Shown here piece after piece: positions 52,146 to 62,236 of a stretch of 64,000 nucleotides of DNA. The notes beneath the pieces were generated by a model, which was not told the origin of the DNA, did no database searches, and saw only the letters and a list, made by a program, of their open reading frames with translations. How positions within the stretch are numbered: the stretch's first letter is position 1; every line of letters starts with the position of its first letter. Source of the DNA: Alphaproteobacteria bacterium. Lineage in GTDB: Bacteria; Pseudomonadota; Alphaproteobacteria; Micropepsales; Micropepsaceae. Both the position numbers and the translations under genes were made by a program. Location of the stretch: NCBI GenBank assembly GCA_947475445.1, contig CANJLC010000002.1:206939-270938 (forward strand). Direction: 5' to 3'.

Positions 52146-52346
52146 AGCACCATGCCGATTTCAAAACCGGACTGGGCGCGTCATGAGCATCGCCGCGCTT
52201 TCTGGACGAATTGTACGATAAAGTACCCCTGCGAGCGCCTGTCCCCCGAATCTGGTCAATAGTGAACTGTCGGCGCGCGCTGTGTTGCTATTGTCATCCG
52301 GCTATGACTGACGGGTGATCCGCATCAGCGGCAGGGGATTATCTTC

Positions 52347-52742
52347 ATGAAAATCAAGTTTTTGCCGCTCGCGCTGTTCGCCCTGCTGGGCAATAGCGGG
52401 CCTGCCCTTGCCCAACAGGTCGTCAATGGTGCGGTGCCCACGCCTCATTCTGCGACCGGCATAACCAGTGGCGTCACCATGACGGGGCAGGGCGGCGGCG
52501 GAAGCCTGCTGGTCGGCACCGTCGGCGGCCCGCAAACCGACATCTTCACCAACAATTCCGCCGGCGCCGCCGTGACCAGCAGCCTGCTGCGCGCGGTATC
52601 AACCGACACCTCCAGCCAGTCCAATATCGTGTTCAACAGCAGTTCGAGCGTGTATGGCGCGATGGGCGTGACCCAGCCCGGCGGTCCCTTCCTCCTCAAC
52701 GTCAATGGCGGCTGGCCTGCCGGATATTTTGTACCAGCGTGA
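52347..52742 (+). pseudogene. Secreted Thr/Ser/Gly-rich protein truncated by an IS
   Basis: 131 residues from a leader (LPLALFALLGNSGPALAQ) followed by low-complexity beta-type sequence (SGVTMTGQGGGGSLLVGTVG, SSLLRAVSTDTSSQSNIVFN). The reading frame runs into the left end of the IS3 element (FVPA then TGA). It looks like the first part of an autotransporter- or surface-type protein; no continuation is seen right of the element. Confidence 0.6.
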
Positions 52743-52748
52743 GTGAGA

Positions 52749-53615
52749 CTACTGCATAGCTGGCGTTCCATCCAGATGGGGTGGCGCGGGCATAAAAGTC
52801 TGTGGCGCAGGTGGCCGATATCCCAGCGATGAGTGGGGTCTGACGGTGTTGTAGTGGTGACGCCATTGCTCGATGAGGACCTTGGCTTCCTTGAGGCTGC
52901 AGAAGATTTCGCCATTGAGCAGCTCATCACGAAGCTTTCTGTTGAAGCTTTCGCAATAGCCGTTTTCCCAGGGGCTGCCTGGTTCGATGTAGAGCGTCTT
53001 GGCACCAACATTCGCCAGCCAGCTCCGGACGATCTTGGCGGTCATCTCCGGGCCGTTGTCAGATCGGATGTGTTCGGGGATACCGCGCGCCAGCATCGCG
53101 TCCGCCATGGTTTCCAGAACGCCCAGGCTGTTGATCCGCCTGGCAACCCGGATCGCCAGGCATTCCCGGGTGAACTCGTCGATCAGCGTCATCAGCCGAA
53201 CCTTGCGGCCATCCTGGGTCTGGGCCTCCACAAAGTCATAGGACCAGACATGGTTGCGCCGCTCCGGACGCAGCCGGATGCAGGAACTGTCATTCCGCCA
53301 CAAGCGCCTTCTTGGCCTTTGTTTACTGGGTACTTTTAGCCCCTCACGGCGCCAGATGCGCAGGACACGATCCACGCCGACAGACCATCCGGCCCGCTGG
53401 AGCAGCTCGGTGATCCGCCGGTAGCCATAGCGACCATACTGGGCTGCCAACTCCAGAATGGCATGCGTCAGCGCACCCTCATCAGCACGCGCTATGACCG
53501 TGTAACGCTGCGTGCCACGCGGCTGACCGACGATCCGGCAGGCTTGGCGTTCCGAGAGCCTGTACTTCTCACAAGCCCCCGTAACCGCCTGACGGCGCCG
53601 GTCGGGGCTTACAAG
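52749..53615 (-). CDS. IS3 orfB, DDE transposase (expressed as orfAB fusion)
   Basis: Integrase-core transposase. DDE residues: WSYDFVEAQ (Asp), IRSDNGPEMTA (Asp) and WENGYCESFNRKLRDE (Glu). The 5' part (SPDRRRQAVTGACEKY, ERQACRIVGQPRGTQRY) is the usual orfB N-terminus. The frame has no start of its own near orfA's stop and joins orfA by -1 frameshift at GGGAAAC (53621-53615). The catalytic triad is intact, so the element may be active. Confidence 0.9.
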   Translation of the reverse strand, partial: LVSPDRRRQAVTGACEKYRLSERQACRIVGQPRGTQRYTVIARADEGALTHAILELAAQYGRYGYRRITELLQRAGWSVGVDRVLRIWRREGLKVPSKQRPRRRLWRNDSSCIRLRPERRNHVWSYDFVEAQTQDGRKVRLMTLIDEFTRECLAIRVARRINSLGVLETMADAMLARGIPEHIRSDNGPEMTAKIVRSWLANVGAKTLYIEPGSPWENGYCESFNRKLRDELLNGEIFCSLKEAKVLIEQWRHHYNTVRPHSSLGYRPPAPQTFMPAPPHLDGTPAMQ

Positions 53616-53887
53616 TTTCCCGAGGCAATATCCTTGAGGACCTGCTTCTCCAGAGACAGGTCGGCCACCAGCCTCTTCAGCCGGCCATTCTCCTTCTCAA
53701 GGTCCTTCATGCGGCGCGCCTGGTCCAGATCAAGCCCGCCATACTCCTTGCGCCACCGGTAATAGCTTTGTTCCGATATCCCGGCCTCCCGGCACGCAAT
53801 CTGGGCAGACTTACCCTGGCCCATCGTCACTTCAATCTGCCGCAGCATCGTAACGATCTGCTCCGGGCTAAACCTTTTCTTCGGCAT
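53609..53887 (-). CDS. IS3 orfA, helix-turn-helix protein
   Basis: 92 residues: MPKKRFSPEQIVTMLRQIEV, the HTH region CREAGISEQSYYRWRKEYGG, and a leucine-zipper-like tail (MKDLEKENGRLKRLVADLSL). The stop follows two codons after the slippery site; a -1 shift gives OrfAB. ATG 53887 is the standard start. Confidence 0.9.
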   Translation of the reverse strand: MPKKRFSPEQIVTMLRQIEVTMGQGKSAQIACREAGISEQSYYRWRKEYGGLDLDQARRMKDLEKENGRLKRLVADLSLEKQVLKDIASGNL

Positions 53888-54116
53888 CACAAAAGCTCCT
53901 TTCCAAGCCAATTTCTATCAATTCGCTTGGTACAAAAAGAGCCAGGCAGGTCAAACAACTGCGGACGGGGAGTCGAGCCCATTTTTGGCGGAAAGGGAGG
54001 GGGGATTTGGGCACAAATTGCCGCTGAAGCGTACCAAACGCGTACCAGGAGAATATATTTCCGGCCCGCCAAACAGACCTCGGGAATCTAATATATTGGT
54101 TTAATTGATATAAATA

Positions 54117-54192
54117 TGGTGGAGCCAAGCGGGATCGAACCGCTGACCTCCTGCATGCCATGCAGGCGCTCTCCCAGCTGAGCTATGGCCCC
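54117..54192 (-). tRNA. tRNA-Ala (GGC), CCA encoded
   Basis: 76 bases. Acceptor GGGGCCA with TGGCTCC, discriminator A, CCA. The D-arm has TAGCTCAGCTGGGAGAGC; anticodon stem CCTGC/GCAGG with loop ATGGCAT gives anticodon GGC; the T-arm is GCGGTTCGATCCCGC. Downstream of its 3' end the DNA becomes AT-rich, followed by the IS; tRNA 3' ends are frequent integration sites, but no matching att copy is seen. Confidence 0.97.
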
Positions 54193-54202
54193 GTACCATG
54201 TC

Positions 54203-54227
54203 AGGACCGGCCTGGTGGTCCGGTCCT
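54203..54227 (-). terminator. Hairpin between the FYDLN gene and tRNA-Ala
   Basis: AGGACCGG (54203-54210) and CCGGTCCT (54220-54227), 9-base loop; lies 13 bases past the FYDLN stop, in a position to end that transcript before tRNA-Ala. Confidence 0.45.
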
Positions 54228-54239
54228 TCGCAAACTGAC

Positions 54240-54767
54240 TTAGGCTTCGTCCTTGGCTATGCCCGGATCGATGATCCCGGCGACATCGTCTTCTTCGTCC
54301 TCGACTTCGGCCAGGAGCCCGTCATCGGCTTCTTCCTCGTCATCGTCCTCGACTTCGATGTCTTCGATGGCGACTTCTTCATCACCTTCGACAACGCTCA
54401 TGCCCGATCCCGCCTCGGCTTCTTCTTCCTCGGCGGCTTCGTCTTCATCTTCGCCTGTGGCGGCCACGATCAGCGGCGCTTCCACGACGGCTTCTTCTTC
54501 CTCTTCCTCCTCGGAATCGGTCTCGCCGTCTTCGTCTTCGTCCTCGTCTTCATCCTCGGAATCGGCGGCGCGCACCACGGTGGCGGCGGCTGCCACGGGC
54601 TCGGGCTGGCGGCCGCGGCGCTGCTTGTAAAGCGCCTCCGGCTCGAAGCTGAAGCCGCATTTCGGGCATTCGATGGGCCGCTTCGTCAGGTCATAGAAAC
54701 GCGTGCCGCAGCTGGGGCAGCCCCGTTTCACTCCAAGATCAGCCTTGACCAAAATGCGTGTTCCCAT
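54240..54767 (-). CDS. FYDLN acid domain protein (TIGR02300 family)
   Basis: 175 residues. N-terminal zinc-ribbon-like segment: LGVKRGCPSCGTRFYDLTKRP and CPKCGFSF (two CxxC pairs), the FYDLN motif. From about residue 70 it is almost entirely Asp/Glu (SEDEDEDEDEDGETDSEEEE), typical of the family. Function unknown; the family is restricted to alphaproteobacteria. Divergent from aroA. Confidence 0.93.
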   Translation of the reverse strand: MGTRILVKADLGVKRGCPSCGTRFYDLTKRPIECPKCGFSFEPEALYKQRRGRQPEPVAAAATVVRAADSEDEDEDEDEDGETDSEEEEEEEAVVEAPLIVAATGEDEDEAAEEEEAEAGSGMSVVEGDEEVAIEDIEVEDDDEEEADDGLLAEVEDEEDDVAGIIDPGIAKDEA

Positions 54768-54838
54768 GAGAAGAGGGTTGCAGGAGGGGCGCGTTTGCCA
54801 CGGGTGCAGCCCCTTGTCAAAGGTATTAAAAGGCCCCC

Positions 54839-56167
54839 ATGCACCCGGAAGCGCCCACCCCCCTGACAGCCCGGAAAGCCAGCCCCCTTAAGGGTGTTGC
54901 CGCCGTGCCGGGGGACAAATCCATCTCCCAGCGGGCCCTGATCTTGGGCGCCATGGCAAAGGGCCAAACCCGCATCACCGGACTGCTGGAATCCGAAGAC
55001 GTCCTGAACACCGCCCAGGCCCTGCGCGACCTGGGGGCCAGCATCACCCGCACCGGCCCCGGGGCGTGGGACGTGACCGGCGCAAAGTGGCAATCCCCCG
55101 CCGCCCCGCTGGATTTCGGCAATTCCGGCACGGGTTCCCGCCTGGTCATGGGCGCGGTGGCCGGCAGGAACCTCACCGCCACTTTCACCGGCGACGCTTC
55201 TTTAAGGTCGCGCCCCATGGCCCGGGTGGTCGAACCGCTGCTGGCATTCGGCGCCACCTATGAAGGGCAGGGGCCCAAGGCGCTGATGCCGCTCGCCCTG
55301 CACGGGGCGAAGGACGCGCAAGGCATTACAAAAGAAATCACCGTCGCCTCCGCCCAGGTCAAATCGGCCCTGCTGCTGGCGGCGCTCTCCGCCAGGGGCA
55401 CAAGCCGCATCACCCAGACCACGCTCACCCGCGACCACAGCGAAAAGATGCTGGCCGCCTTTGGCGCCAACATCAGCGTCACGCCGCAAGGGGATGGCGA
55501 GACCATCACGCTGGAAGGCCCCGCATCGCTCATTGCCACCGCTGTCGAAGTGCCGCGCGATCCTTCCTCCGCAGCCTTCCCGCTGGTGGCGGCGCTGATC
55601 GTGCCGGGTTCGGAAATCTCCATTCCCGCCATCCTGCTCAATCCGCGCCGCACCGGTCTGATCGATACGCTGCTGGAAATGGGCGCCAACATCACCATCA
55701 CGGGCCGGCGCAGCAGCGGCGGCGAAGAGATTGGCGACCTCACCGTGCGCCATTCCCATCTCAAGGGCGTCACCGTGCCTGCCAGCCGCGCGCCTTCGAT
55801 GATCGATGAATATCCCATCCTCGCCGTGGCCGCCGCCTTCGCCACGGGCGAGACCAAGATGCTGGGGCTGGAAGAACTGCGCGTAAAGGAAAGCGACCGC
55901 CTGGCCGCCATCGCCCATGGCCTCAAGCTCAACGGCGTCGCATTCGCAATCAGCGGCGATGATCTGACCGTCACCGGCATGACCTTCGTCCCCGGCGGCG
56001 GCACCGTCCCCACCCACATGGATCACCGCATCGCCATGAGCTTTTTGACGATGGGCCTGGCCTCGCTGAAGCCCGTGACCGTGGACGATGTCGCCATGAT
56101 CGCCACCTCCTTCCCCGAATACCGAGATTTGATGAAACAGCTCGGCGCGGTTATGGAAGCGCCATGA
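54839..56167 (+). CDS. aroA: 3-phosphoshikimate 1-carboxyvinyltransferase (EPSP synthase)
   Basis: Sixth step of the shikimate pathway, joining shikimate-3-phosphate and PEP. 442 residues. AVPGDKSISQRALILGAMA, the PEP-binding LDFGNSGTGSRLVMG, DPSSAAFPLVAAL, ELRVKESDRLAAIA and DHRIAMSFLTMGL are diagnostic. Overlaps cmk by ATGA. Confidence 0.97.
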   Translation: MHPEAPTPLTARKASPLKGVAAVPGDKSISQRALILGAMAKGQTRITGLLESEDVLNTAQALRDLGASITRTGPGAWDVTGAKWQSPAAPLDFGNSGTGSRLVMGAVAGRNLTATFTGDASLRSRPMARVVEPLLAFGATYEGQGPKALMPLALHGAKDAQGITKEITVASAQVKSALLLAALSARGTSRITQTTLTRDHSEKMLAAFGANISVTPQGDGETITLEGPASLIATAVEVPRDPSSAAFPLVAALIVPGSEISIPAILLNPRRTGLIDTLLEMGANITITGRRSSGGEEIGDLTVRHSHLKGVTVPASRAPSMIDEYPILAVAAAFATGETKMLGLEELRVKESDRLAAIAHGLKLNGVAFAISGDDLTVTGMTFVPGGGTVPTHMDHRIAMSFLTMGLASLKPVTVDDVAMIATSFPEYRDLMKQLGAVMEAP

Positions 56168-56829
56168 GCATCGTGATTGCAGTCGACGGCACCGCCGCAT
56201 CGGGCAAGGGCACGCTGGCCAAGAGGCTGGCGCAGCATTTCGGTTTCGCGCACCTGGATTCCGGCGCGCTTTACCGCCTGTCCGCTTTCAGTGTCCTGGA
56301 AGCCAGGGGCGATCCCAAATCCGAAGCCGATGCCCTGCGCGGCGCCCAGACCATCGACTTCAATCTCGCGGGCGATCCGCGCATCCGCACCGACATTGTG
56401 GGGCAGGCGGCGTCTTATGTCGCCGCCATCCCGGCGGTGCGCGCCGCCCTGTTCGATTTCCAGAAGAACTTCCTCGACCATCCCCCCGGCGGCGCCGGCG
56501 CGGTGATGGACGGGCGCGATATCGGCACGGTCATTTGTCCCACCGCCACCGCCAAGCTGTTCATCGACGCCCGCCCCGAAATCCGGGCCCGCCGCCGCTG
56601 GGCGGAACTCAAAGCCATGGGCATCCGCCGGGGCGAGGCCGATCTTCTCAATGAACTCAATGCCCGGGACGCCGCCGACCGTTCCCGCCCGGTTTCCCCC
56701 CTGGTCCAGGCCCCCGACGCCGCCTTGCTCGACACCTCCGATTTTGGTATTGACGCGGCGTTCGCGGCAGCTCTGGCCCTGGTTTCTCCCAAGGTCGCGA
56801 GCGCGCTCAAGGACCGCCACAGGGGCTAA
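56164..56829 (+). CDS. cmk: Cytidylate kinase
   Basis: Phosphorylates CMP/dCMP. 221 residues. P-loop IAVDGTAASGKGTLAKRLA; LDSGALYRLSAF; the CMP-binding insert; MDGRDIGTVICP; RRRWAELKAMGI. The order aroA-cmk-rpsA is the conserved proteobacterial arrangement. Confidence 0.97.
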   Translation: MSIVIAVDGTAASGKGTLAKRLAQHFGFAHLDSGALYRLSAFSVLEARGDPKSEADALRGAQTIDFNLAGDPRIRTDIVGQAASYVAAIPAVRAALFDFQKNFLDHPPGGAGAVMDGRDIGTVICPTATAKLFIDARPEIRARRRWAELKAMGIRRGEADLLNELNARDAADRSRPVSPLVQAPDAALLDTSDFGIDAAFAAALALVSPKVASALKDRHRG

Positions 56830-56947
56830 GGAGGTCCGGCGGACTTCGGGCATCCCGCTTACTTATCCAACCACACACCGCCCATGCACCCGCATGGGAA
56901 GTCCAGCGACCTGACGTCGTTCGGCATGACCGTATTTAAGGATTTCC

Positions 56948-58750
<1,803 letters not shown>

Positions 58751-58837
58751 GGCGGACTAGCGAAAGGTCCAGTGGACCTTTCGCCCGCCGAACGCCAAGC
58801 CAGACGAAGTCTGGCGCGGCAGAGCCTCATCGACTGA

Positions 58838-58870
58838 CAAAGGGCGCGGGAACTTCTCCTGCGCCCTTTG
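58838..58870 (+). terminator. Terminator-like hairpin after rpsA
   Basis: CAAAGGGCGCGGGA (58838-58851) and TCCTGCGCCCTTTG (58857-58870), 14 pairs, 5-base loop, followed by CATTTG. Two further hairpins lie between it and the rpsA stop (stem GCGAAAGGTCC/GGACCTTTCGC and stem GCCAGAC/GTCTGGC). Confidence 0.5.
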
Positions 58871-58959
58871 CATTTGTAATCCATCGGACCGGCACGCTTT
58901 GTGCCGTGCGACAGAATCACATAGCGTCCCGCCACCAATAGTTTGAGGGAGTTGATTTC

Positions 58960-59178
58960 ATGGCTGCGAAGAAGAAGCGCAAGCTGGCCCAGCGGGCGAG
59001 CGAGTTGGAAGATGCGGTTGCCCGCCTGTTCACGGGTGTTGCGCCGGCAAAGAAGAAGCGCAAGAAGGCCAAGAGGGCCAAGATTGTGAAGAAGGCCAAG
59101 AGCGTTGCGAAGAAGGCCGTCAAGGCCGTGAAGAAGGCCGTCAAGAAGGCCAAGCGCAAGGCTTCGAAGAAGAAGTAA
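58960..59178 (+). CDS. Histone H1-like Lys/Ala-rich DNA-binding protein
   Basis: 72 residues, about a third Lys; tail KKAKSVAKKAVKAVKKAVKK resembles histone H1 and bacterial Hc1-like proteins. The N-terminal part (AQRASELEDAVARLFTG) may form a helix. Probably a nucleoid-associated protein; the exact role is unknown. GAGGGAG precedes the ATG by about 9 bases. Confidence 0.8.
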   Translation: MAAKKKRKLAQRASELEDAVARLFTGVAPAKKKRKKAKRAKIVKKAKSVAKKAVKAVKKAVKKAKRKASKKK

Positions 59179-59189
59179 GGCCTGTTTTA

Positions 59190-60119
59190 TTACGTTAAAG
59201 GCGCGTCCATTCCGGTGGGCGCGCCTTTTGCTTTTGGCCAAAGCAGGTTCACCGCCAGCCCGCTCATCACAAGAGCCGCCGCCCCGATCTTCCAGCCTTC
59301 CATCGGTTCGCCCAGCCACGCCCAGGCAGCGGCAAAGCCGAACAGCGGCACCAGCAGCGACATGGGCGATATGGTGGCGGCGGGGTAGCGGGCCGTTAAA
59401 TAAGCCCAGCAGCCATAGCCGAACATGGTGTTGCCCACGCTCTGCCACAGCACCACCGCCCAGGTGGCAGGGGTGGCATGGGCCAGCCCTGCGGCAATGG
59501 CCGGCCAGCCGTCATGCCACAGCGCCAGCAGGTAAAGCGGCGGCAGCGAGAAGATTGCCGACCACACCACATAGGCCAGCATGTTGATGCCCGGATGGGC
59601 CGCGCCCGCTTCCTTGGCCGCCTGGTTGGCCAATGCCCAGCTAGCCGCCGCCGCCAGGGTCAAGAACAGCCCCATCAGGGTGGTGCCATGCCCCGCATGC
59701 GGCCCGTTATGCGCCGCGATCACAGCCATGCCCGCCAGCGCCAGGGCGAAAGCCAGCAACTGGTGCGGCCCCAGCCGCTCGCCATTGCGCAGCATGGAAA
59801 AGCCGATGGAGAAGAACACCTGCATCTGGATCACCAGCGAGGCCAGCCCCGGCGAGATCATGCCGTTCATGGCGATGAACAGCAGGCCGAACTGGCCAAA
59901 GCCGATGGCCACGCCATACAGGCTGAGGTTGCCCCAGGAAATTTGCGGCCGCTTCAGGAAGAACGCGGCCGGCAGCAGCACAAAGGTAAAGCGCAGCGCC
60001 GCGAAGAACAAAGGCGGCAGGGTATCAAGCCCGATGCGGATGATGACGAAATTGGTGCCCCACACCAGCATGATCGCCAGCGCCAGCAGGGCATCGCGCA
60101 ACGACAAGGATGATTTCAC
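59190..60119 (-). CDS. EamA-family (DMT) exporter, O-acetylserine/cysteine exporter-like
   Basis: 309 residues, ten hydrophobic segments in two EamA halves. LAIMLVWGTNFVIIRIGLDTLPPL, GQFGLLFIAMN, GLASLVIQMQVFF and SLLVPLFGFAAAWAWLGE closely follow E. coli EamA, an O-acetylserine/cysteine exporter; the substrate here is inferred. GTG 60119 (GGGGAG 8 bases upstream) or TTG 60122 start. Confidence 0.85.
   Translation of the reverse strand: MKSSLSLRDALLALAIMLVWGTNFVIIRIGLDTLPPLFFAALRFTFVLLPAAFFLKRPQISWGNLSLYGVAIGFGQFGLLFIAMNGMISPGLASLVIQMQVFFSIGFSMLRNGERLGPHQLLAFALALAGMAVIAAHNGPHAGHGTTLMGLFLTLAAAASWALANQAAKEAGAAHPGINMLAYVVWSAIFSLPPLYLLALWHDGWPAIAAGLAHATPATWAVVLWQSVGNTMFGYGCWAYLTARYPAATISPMSLLVPLFGFAAAWAWLGEPMEGWKIGAAALVMSGLAVNLLWPKAKGAPTGMDAPLT
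59197..59233 (+). terminator. Terminator of the histone-like gene inside eamA 3' end
   Basis: AAAGGCGCG (59197-59205) and CGCGCCTTT (59220-59228) followed by TGCTTTT. The stem lies within the last codons of the convergent exporter gene, so one sequence serves as coding DNA and terminator. Confidence 0.6.
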
Positions 60120-60198
60120 CAATGCGACTCCCCTTGGGGACGCGCACTATAGCGGGGCGTGAACGCGCGGGGACCCGCGCGGCGCGCATGCCGGGGTC

Positions 60199-60235
60199 TT
60201 GACTCAATGCGATACTTCATGAATTGTTGAAGTAT
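60199..60235 (+). promoter_or_regulatory. arsR promoter and operator, leaderless start
   Basis: TTGACT (60199-60204), 17 bases, AATTGT (60222-60227). Within it, inverted repeat ATACTTCA (60212-60219) and TGAAGTAT (60228-60235), 8 bases apart, covers the -10 and the ATG at 60234: a self-repressing ArsR operator. The predicted start of transcription coincides with the ATG, and there is no ribosome site. Confidence 0.65.
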
Positions 60236-60590
60236 GGACAATGACGCCGCCCTCAAGCGCCTTTCCGCCCTGGCCCAGGACAGCCGGCTGGCGATTTTCC
60301 GCCTGCTGGTGAAGGCCGGTCCCGCCGGCGTCGCCGCCGGCGATATCGCCCGCGCCCTGGATACCGCGCCCAACACCATGTCGGCCCAATTGCTGGTGCT
60401 GGCCAATGCCGGTCTTGTCCGCGCCCGCCGCGCCGGGCGTTCGATCATCTATGCGGTGGATTTTTCCGCCATGAGCGCGCTGCTGGTCTTTCTCACGGAA
60501 GATTGCTGCGGCGGCCGCCCTGAAATCTGCGCCCCGGTTATCGCCAGCGCCGCTGCCTGCTGCCCGCCAAGGAAATCCCGCCGTGCCTGA
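60234..60590 (+). CDS. arsR: ArsR-family arsenic-responsive repressor, C-terminal Cys type
   Basis: 118 residues, winged helix (FRLLVKAGPAGVAAGDIARAL, NTMSAQLLVLANAGLVRARR, RSIIYAVDF). The ELCVCDL metal site of classical ArsR is missing; instead Cys cluster at the C-terminus: EDCCGGRPEIC (Cys 91, 92, 99) and AACCPP. A C-terminal CC...C site resembles that described for Acidithiobacillus ArsR. Overlaps arsC. Confidence 0.9.
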   Translation: MDNDAALKRLSALAQDSRLAIFRLLVKAGPAGVAAGDIARALDTAPNTMSAQLLVLANAGLVRARRAGRSIIYAVDFSAMSALLVFLTEDCCGGRPEICAPVIASAAACCPPRKSRRA

Positions 60591-61080
60591 CCACACATAC
60601 AATGTCCTGTTCCTCTGCACCGGCAATTCGGCGCGCTCAATTTTGGCCGAAGCCATCCTGAACCGCATCGGCAGCGGCAAGTTCACGGCTTTCTCGGCGG
60701 GCTCTGCCCCCAAGGGCGCCGTCCATCCGCAAGCCCTCGCGCTGCTGGGGCGGCTGGGCTTTCCCACTGAAGGGCTGCGCTCCAAGAGCTGGGAGGAATT
60801 TTCCGGCGGCCCGAAACTCGATTTCGTGTTCACGGTTTGCGACAATGCCGCCAATGAAGTGTGCCCGGTGTGGCCGGGCCAGCCCATGACGGCGCATTGG
60901 GGCATTCCCGACCCTGCCGCGGTGGAAGGCAACGAGAAAACCGTGGCCTTCGCCTTCCGCGATGCCTTCCAGACGCTGCAGCGCCGGATCGAACTTTTCG
61001 CCGCGCTGCCGGTGGAAAAGCTGGACCGCATGTCGCTGCAAAAGCGGCTGGACGATATCGGCGCGCACGCCGATGCCTGA
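60583..61080 (+). CDS. arsC: Arsenate reductase, low-molecular-weight phosphatase (thioredoxin) type
   Basis: 165 residues. The P-loop LFLCTGNSARSILAEA carries the first catalytic Cys; FTVCDNAANEVCPVWPG carries two more Cys used in the intramolecular thiol cascade; WGIPDPAAVEG holds the general-acid Asp. Reduces arsenate to arsenite. GTG start overlaps arsR by 8 bases; the next gene overlaps its stop by 8 bases. Confidence 0.93.
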   Translation: MPDHTYNVLFLCTGNSARSILAEAILNRIGSGKFTAFSAGSAPKGAVHPQALALLGRLGFPTEGLRSKSWEEFSGGPKLDFVFTVCDNAANEVCPVWPGQPMTAHWGIPDPAAVEGNEKTVAFAFRDAFQTLQRRIELFAALPVEKLDRMSLQKRLDDIGAHADA

Positions 61081-61735
61081 CAATCTGCGTCCGCTGGCCT
61101 CAGAGGCGCTTGGCACGGCCTTCCTGCTGATGGCCGTGGTGGGTTCGGGCATCATGGCCGAGCGTCTTGCGGGCGGAAATGTTGCGCTAGCCCTCTTGTG
61201 CAACGCGCTGGCGACCGGCGCGGCGCTTGTCGCGCTGATCTCGATATTCGGTCCCTTGTCCGGGGCGCATTTCAATCCCGCCGTCACGCTCTATTTCACC
61301 CTTCGCCGCGAAATGCCGCCGGGCAGGGCGCTCGCCTACATGGCCGCCCAGGTCACGGGCGCCATCCTTGGCGTCCTGGCAACGCATGTGATGTTCGCCC
61401 TGCCGCTGTTCGAAGTTTCCCAAAAATTGCGCGATGGCCCGCCGCAAGGACTGGCGGAATTCATCGCCACCTTCGGCCTGCTGGCAGTCATTGCCGGTTC
61501 GCGACACGCCAAGGGCGCCACGCCCATGCTGGTGGGTCTCTACATCACAGCGGCCTACTGGTTCACGGCTTCGACGTCCTTCGCCAACCCGGCGGTGACG
61601 CTGGCCCGGGCCCTCAGCGACACCTTTGCGGGAATCGCCCCGTCCTCGGTCCCGGCCTTTGTGGTGGCGCAGCTGGTGGCCACTTTGTTGGCCTGGCCGG
61701 TTCTGGGGTGGCTCTGGCGCCCGCCATCCCCCTGA
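61073..61735 (+). CDS. aqpS: Aquaglyceroporin/MIP channel, probable arsenite exit channel
   Basis: 220 residues, MIP fold with the two half-helix motifs HFNPAVT and FANPAVT and six membrane segments. In Sinorhizobium a similar aqpS sits in an arsR-aqpS-arsC operon and lets arsenite leave by diffusion; the same role is inferred here since no arsB/acr3 pump is in the operon. Overlaps the arsC stop. Confidence 0.88.
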   Translation: MPDNLRPLASEALGTAFLLMAVVGSGIMAERLAGGNVALALLCNALATGAALVALISIFGPLSGAHFNPAVTLYFTLRREMPPGRALAYMAAQVTGAILGVLATHVMFALPLFEVSQKLRDGPPQGLAEFIATFGLLAVIAGSRHAKGATPMLVGLYITAAYWFTASTSFANPAVTLARALSDTFAGIAPSSVPAFVVAQLVATLLAWPVLGWLWRPPSP

Positions 61736-61846
61736 AATCGCAGCCAGACTGGCCCCGCAGGCTGCCAAAAGCTCCGTGAATGGCCCAAAAAGCTCCTTGT
61801 ACCCCGCAAAAGGGCCAAAAAATACTTACTTTTCAGCGGGTTCCCG

Positions 61847-61875
61847 TTGACGGCCCCCGGCCCCTCTGACAGATT
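61847..61875 (+). promoter_or_regulatory. Sigma-70-type promoter of ihfB
   Basis: TTGACG (61847-61852), 17 bases, CAGATT (61870-61875), 50 bases before the ihfB ATG. It lies in the 192-base gap after the aquaporin gene, which otherwise shows only short CAAAAGCTCC repeats (61767 and 61790 region). Confidence 0.5.
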
Positions 61876-61927
61876 TACATCTGCCGGACGGCATTACACG
61901 ACCGGTTTTGTCCCTTCAGGGGCTGGG

Positions 61928-62221
61928 ATGATCAAGTCAGAACTCGTTGCGCGGCTAACCGCGCGGTATCCGCATCTGTACCACCGTGACGTGGAACGCA
62001 TTGTCACGACGGTACTGGACAGCATCACCAAGGCGCTGGCTGACGGCCATCGCGTGGAGTTGCGCGGCTTTGGCGCTTTCTCGGTGAAAGTCCGCCCCAG
62101 CCGCATGGGCCGCAACCCCCGCACCGGCGAGCCGGTTGCTGTGGGTGAAAAGCGCGCGCCCTTCTTCCGTACCGGCAAGGAATTGCGCGAGAGGCTGAAT
62201 GGCGGTACCCCCGAAGCCTAA
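61928..62221 (+). CDS. ihfB: Integration host factor beta subunit
   Basis: 97 residues. HU/IHF fold with [36 protein letters not shown] and the DNA-minor-groove arm [29 protein letters not shown] end. IHF bends DNA at many promoters, including sigma-54 ones. ATG 61928 matches the family start; the frame is open upstream without homology. pyrF follows after 15 bases. Confidence 0.93.
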   Translation: MIKSELVARLTARYPHLYHRDVERIVTTVLDSITKALADGHRVELRGFGAFSVKVRPSRMGRNPRTGEPVAVGEKRAPFFRTGKELRERLNGGTPEA

Positions 62222-62236
62222 GTTTAGGACTCGGCG

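Larger units (their letters stand above)
52727..53937 (-). mobile_element. IS3-family insertion sequence
   Basis: About 1.2 kb. The ends are imperfect inverted repeats: TTTTGTACCAGCG at the left (52727-52739) and, reversed, TTTTGTACCAAGCG at the right (53937-53924). It encodes orfA and orfB in the arrangement of IS3 elements, with a slippery GGGAAAC. The orfA/orfB sequences resemble the IS407-type branch. No target-site duplication is visible at the borders, so one flank may have been rearranged. Confidence 0.85.

Noticed and set aside
52720..53945. Target-site duplication of the IS3 element
   Set aside because: Flanks next to the inverted ends (GATA at left, AGAG at right) do not match at any 3-5 base length.
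53960..53995. T-arm-like sequence (GGGCTCGACTCCC on the minus strand) right of the IS, possibly an attachment site
   Set aside because: No acceptor or CCA end follows and no second copy occurs in the window.
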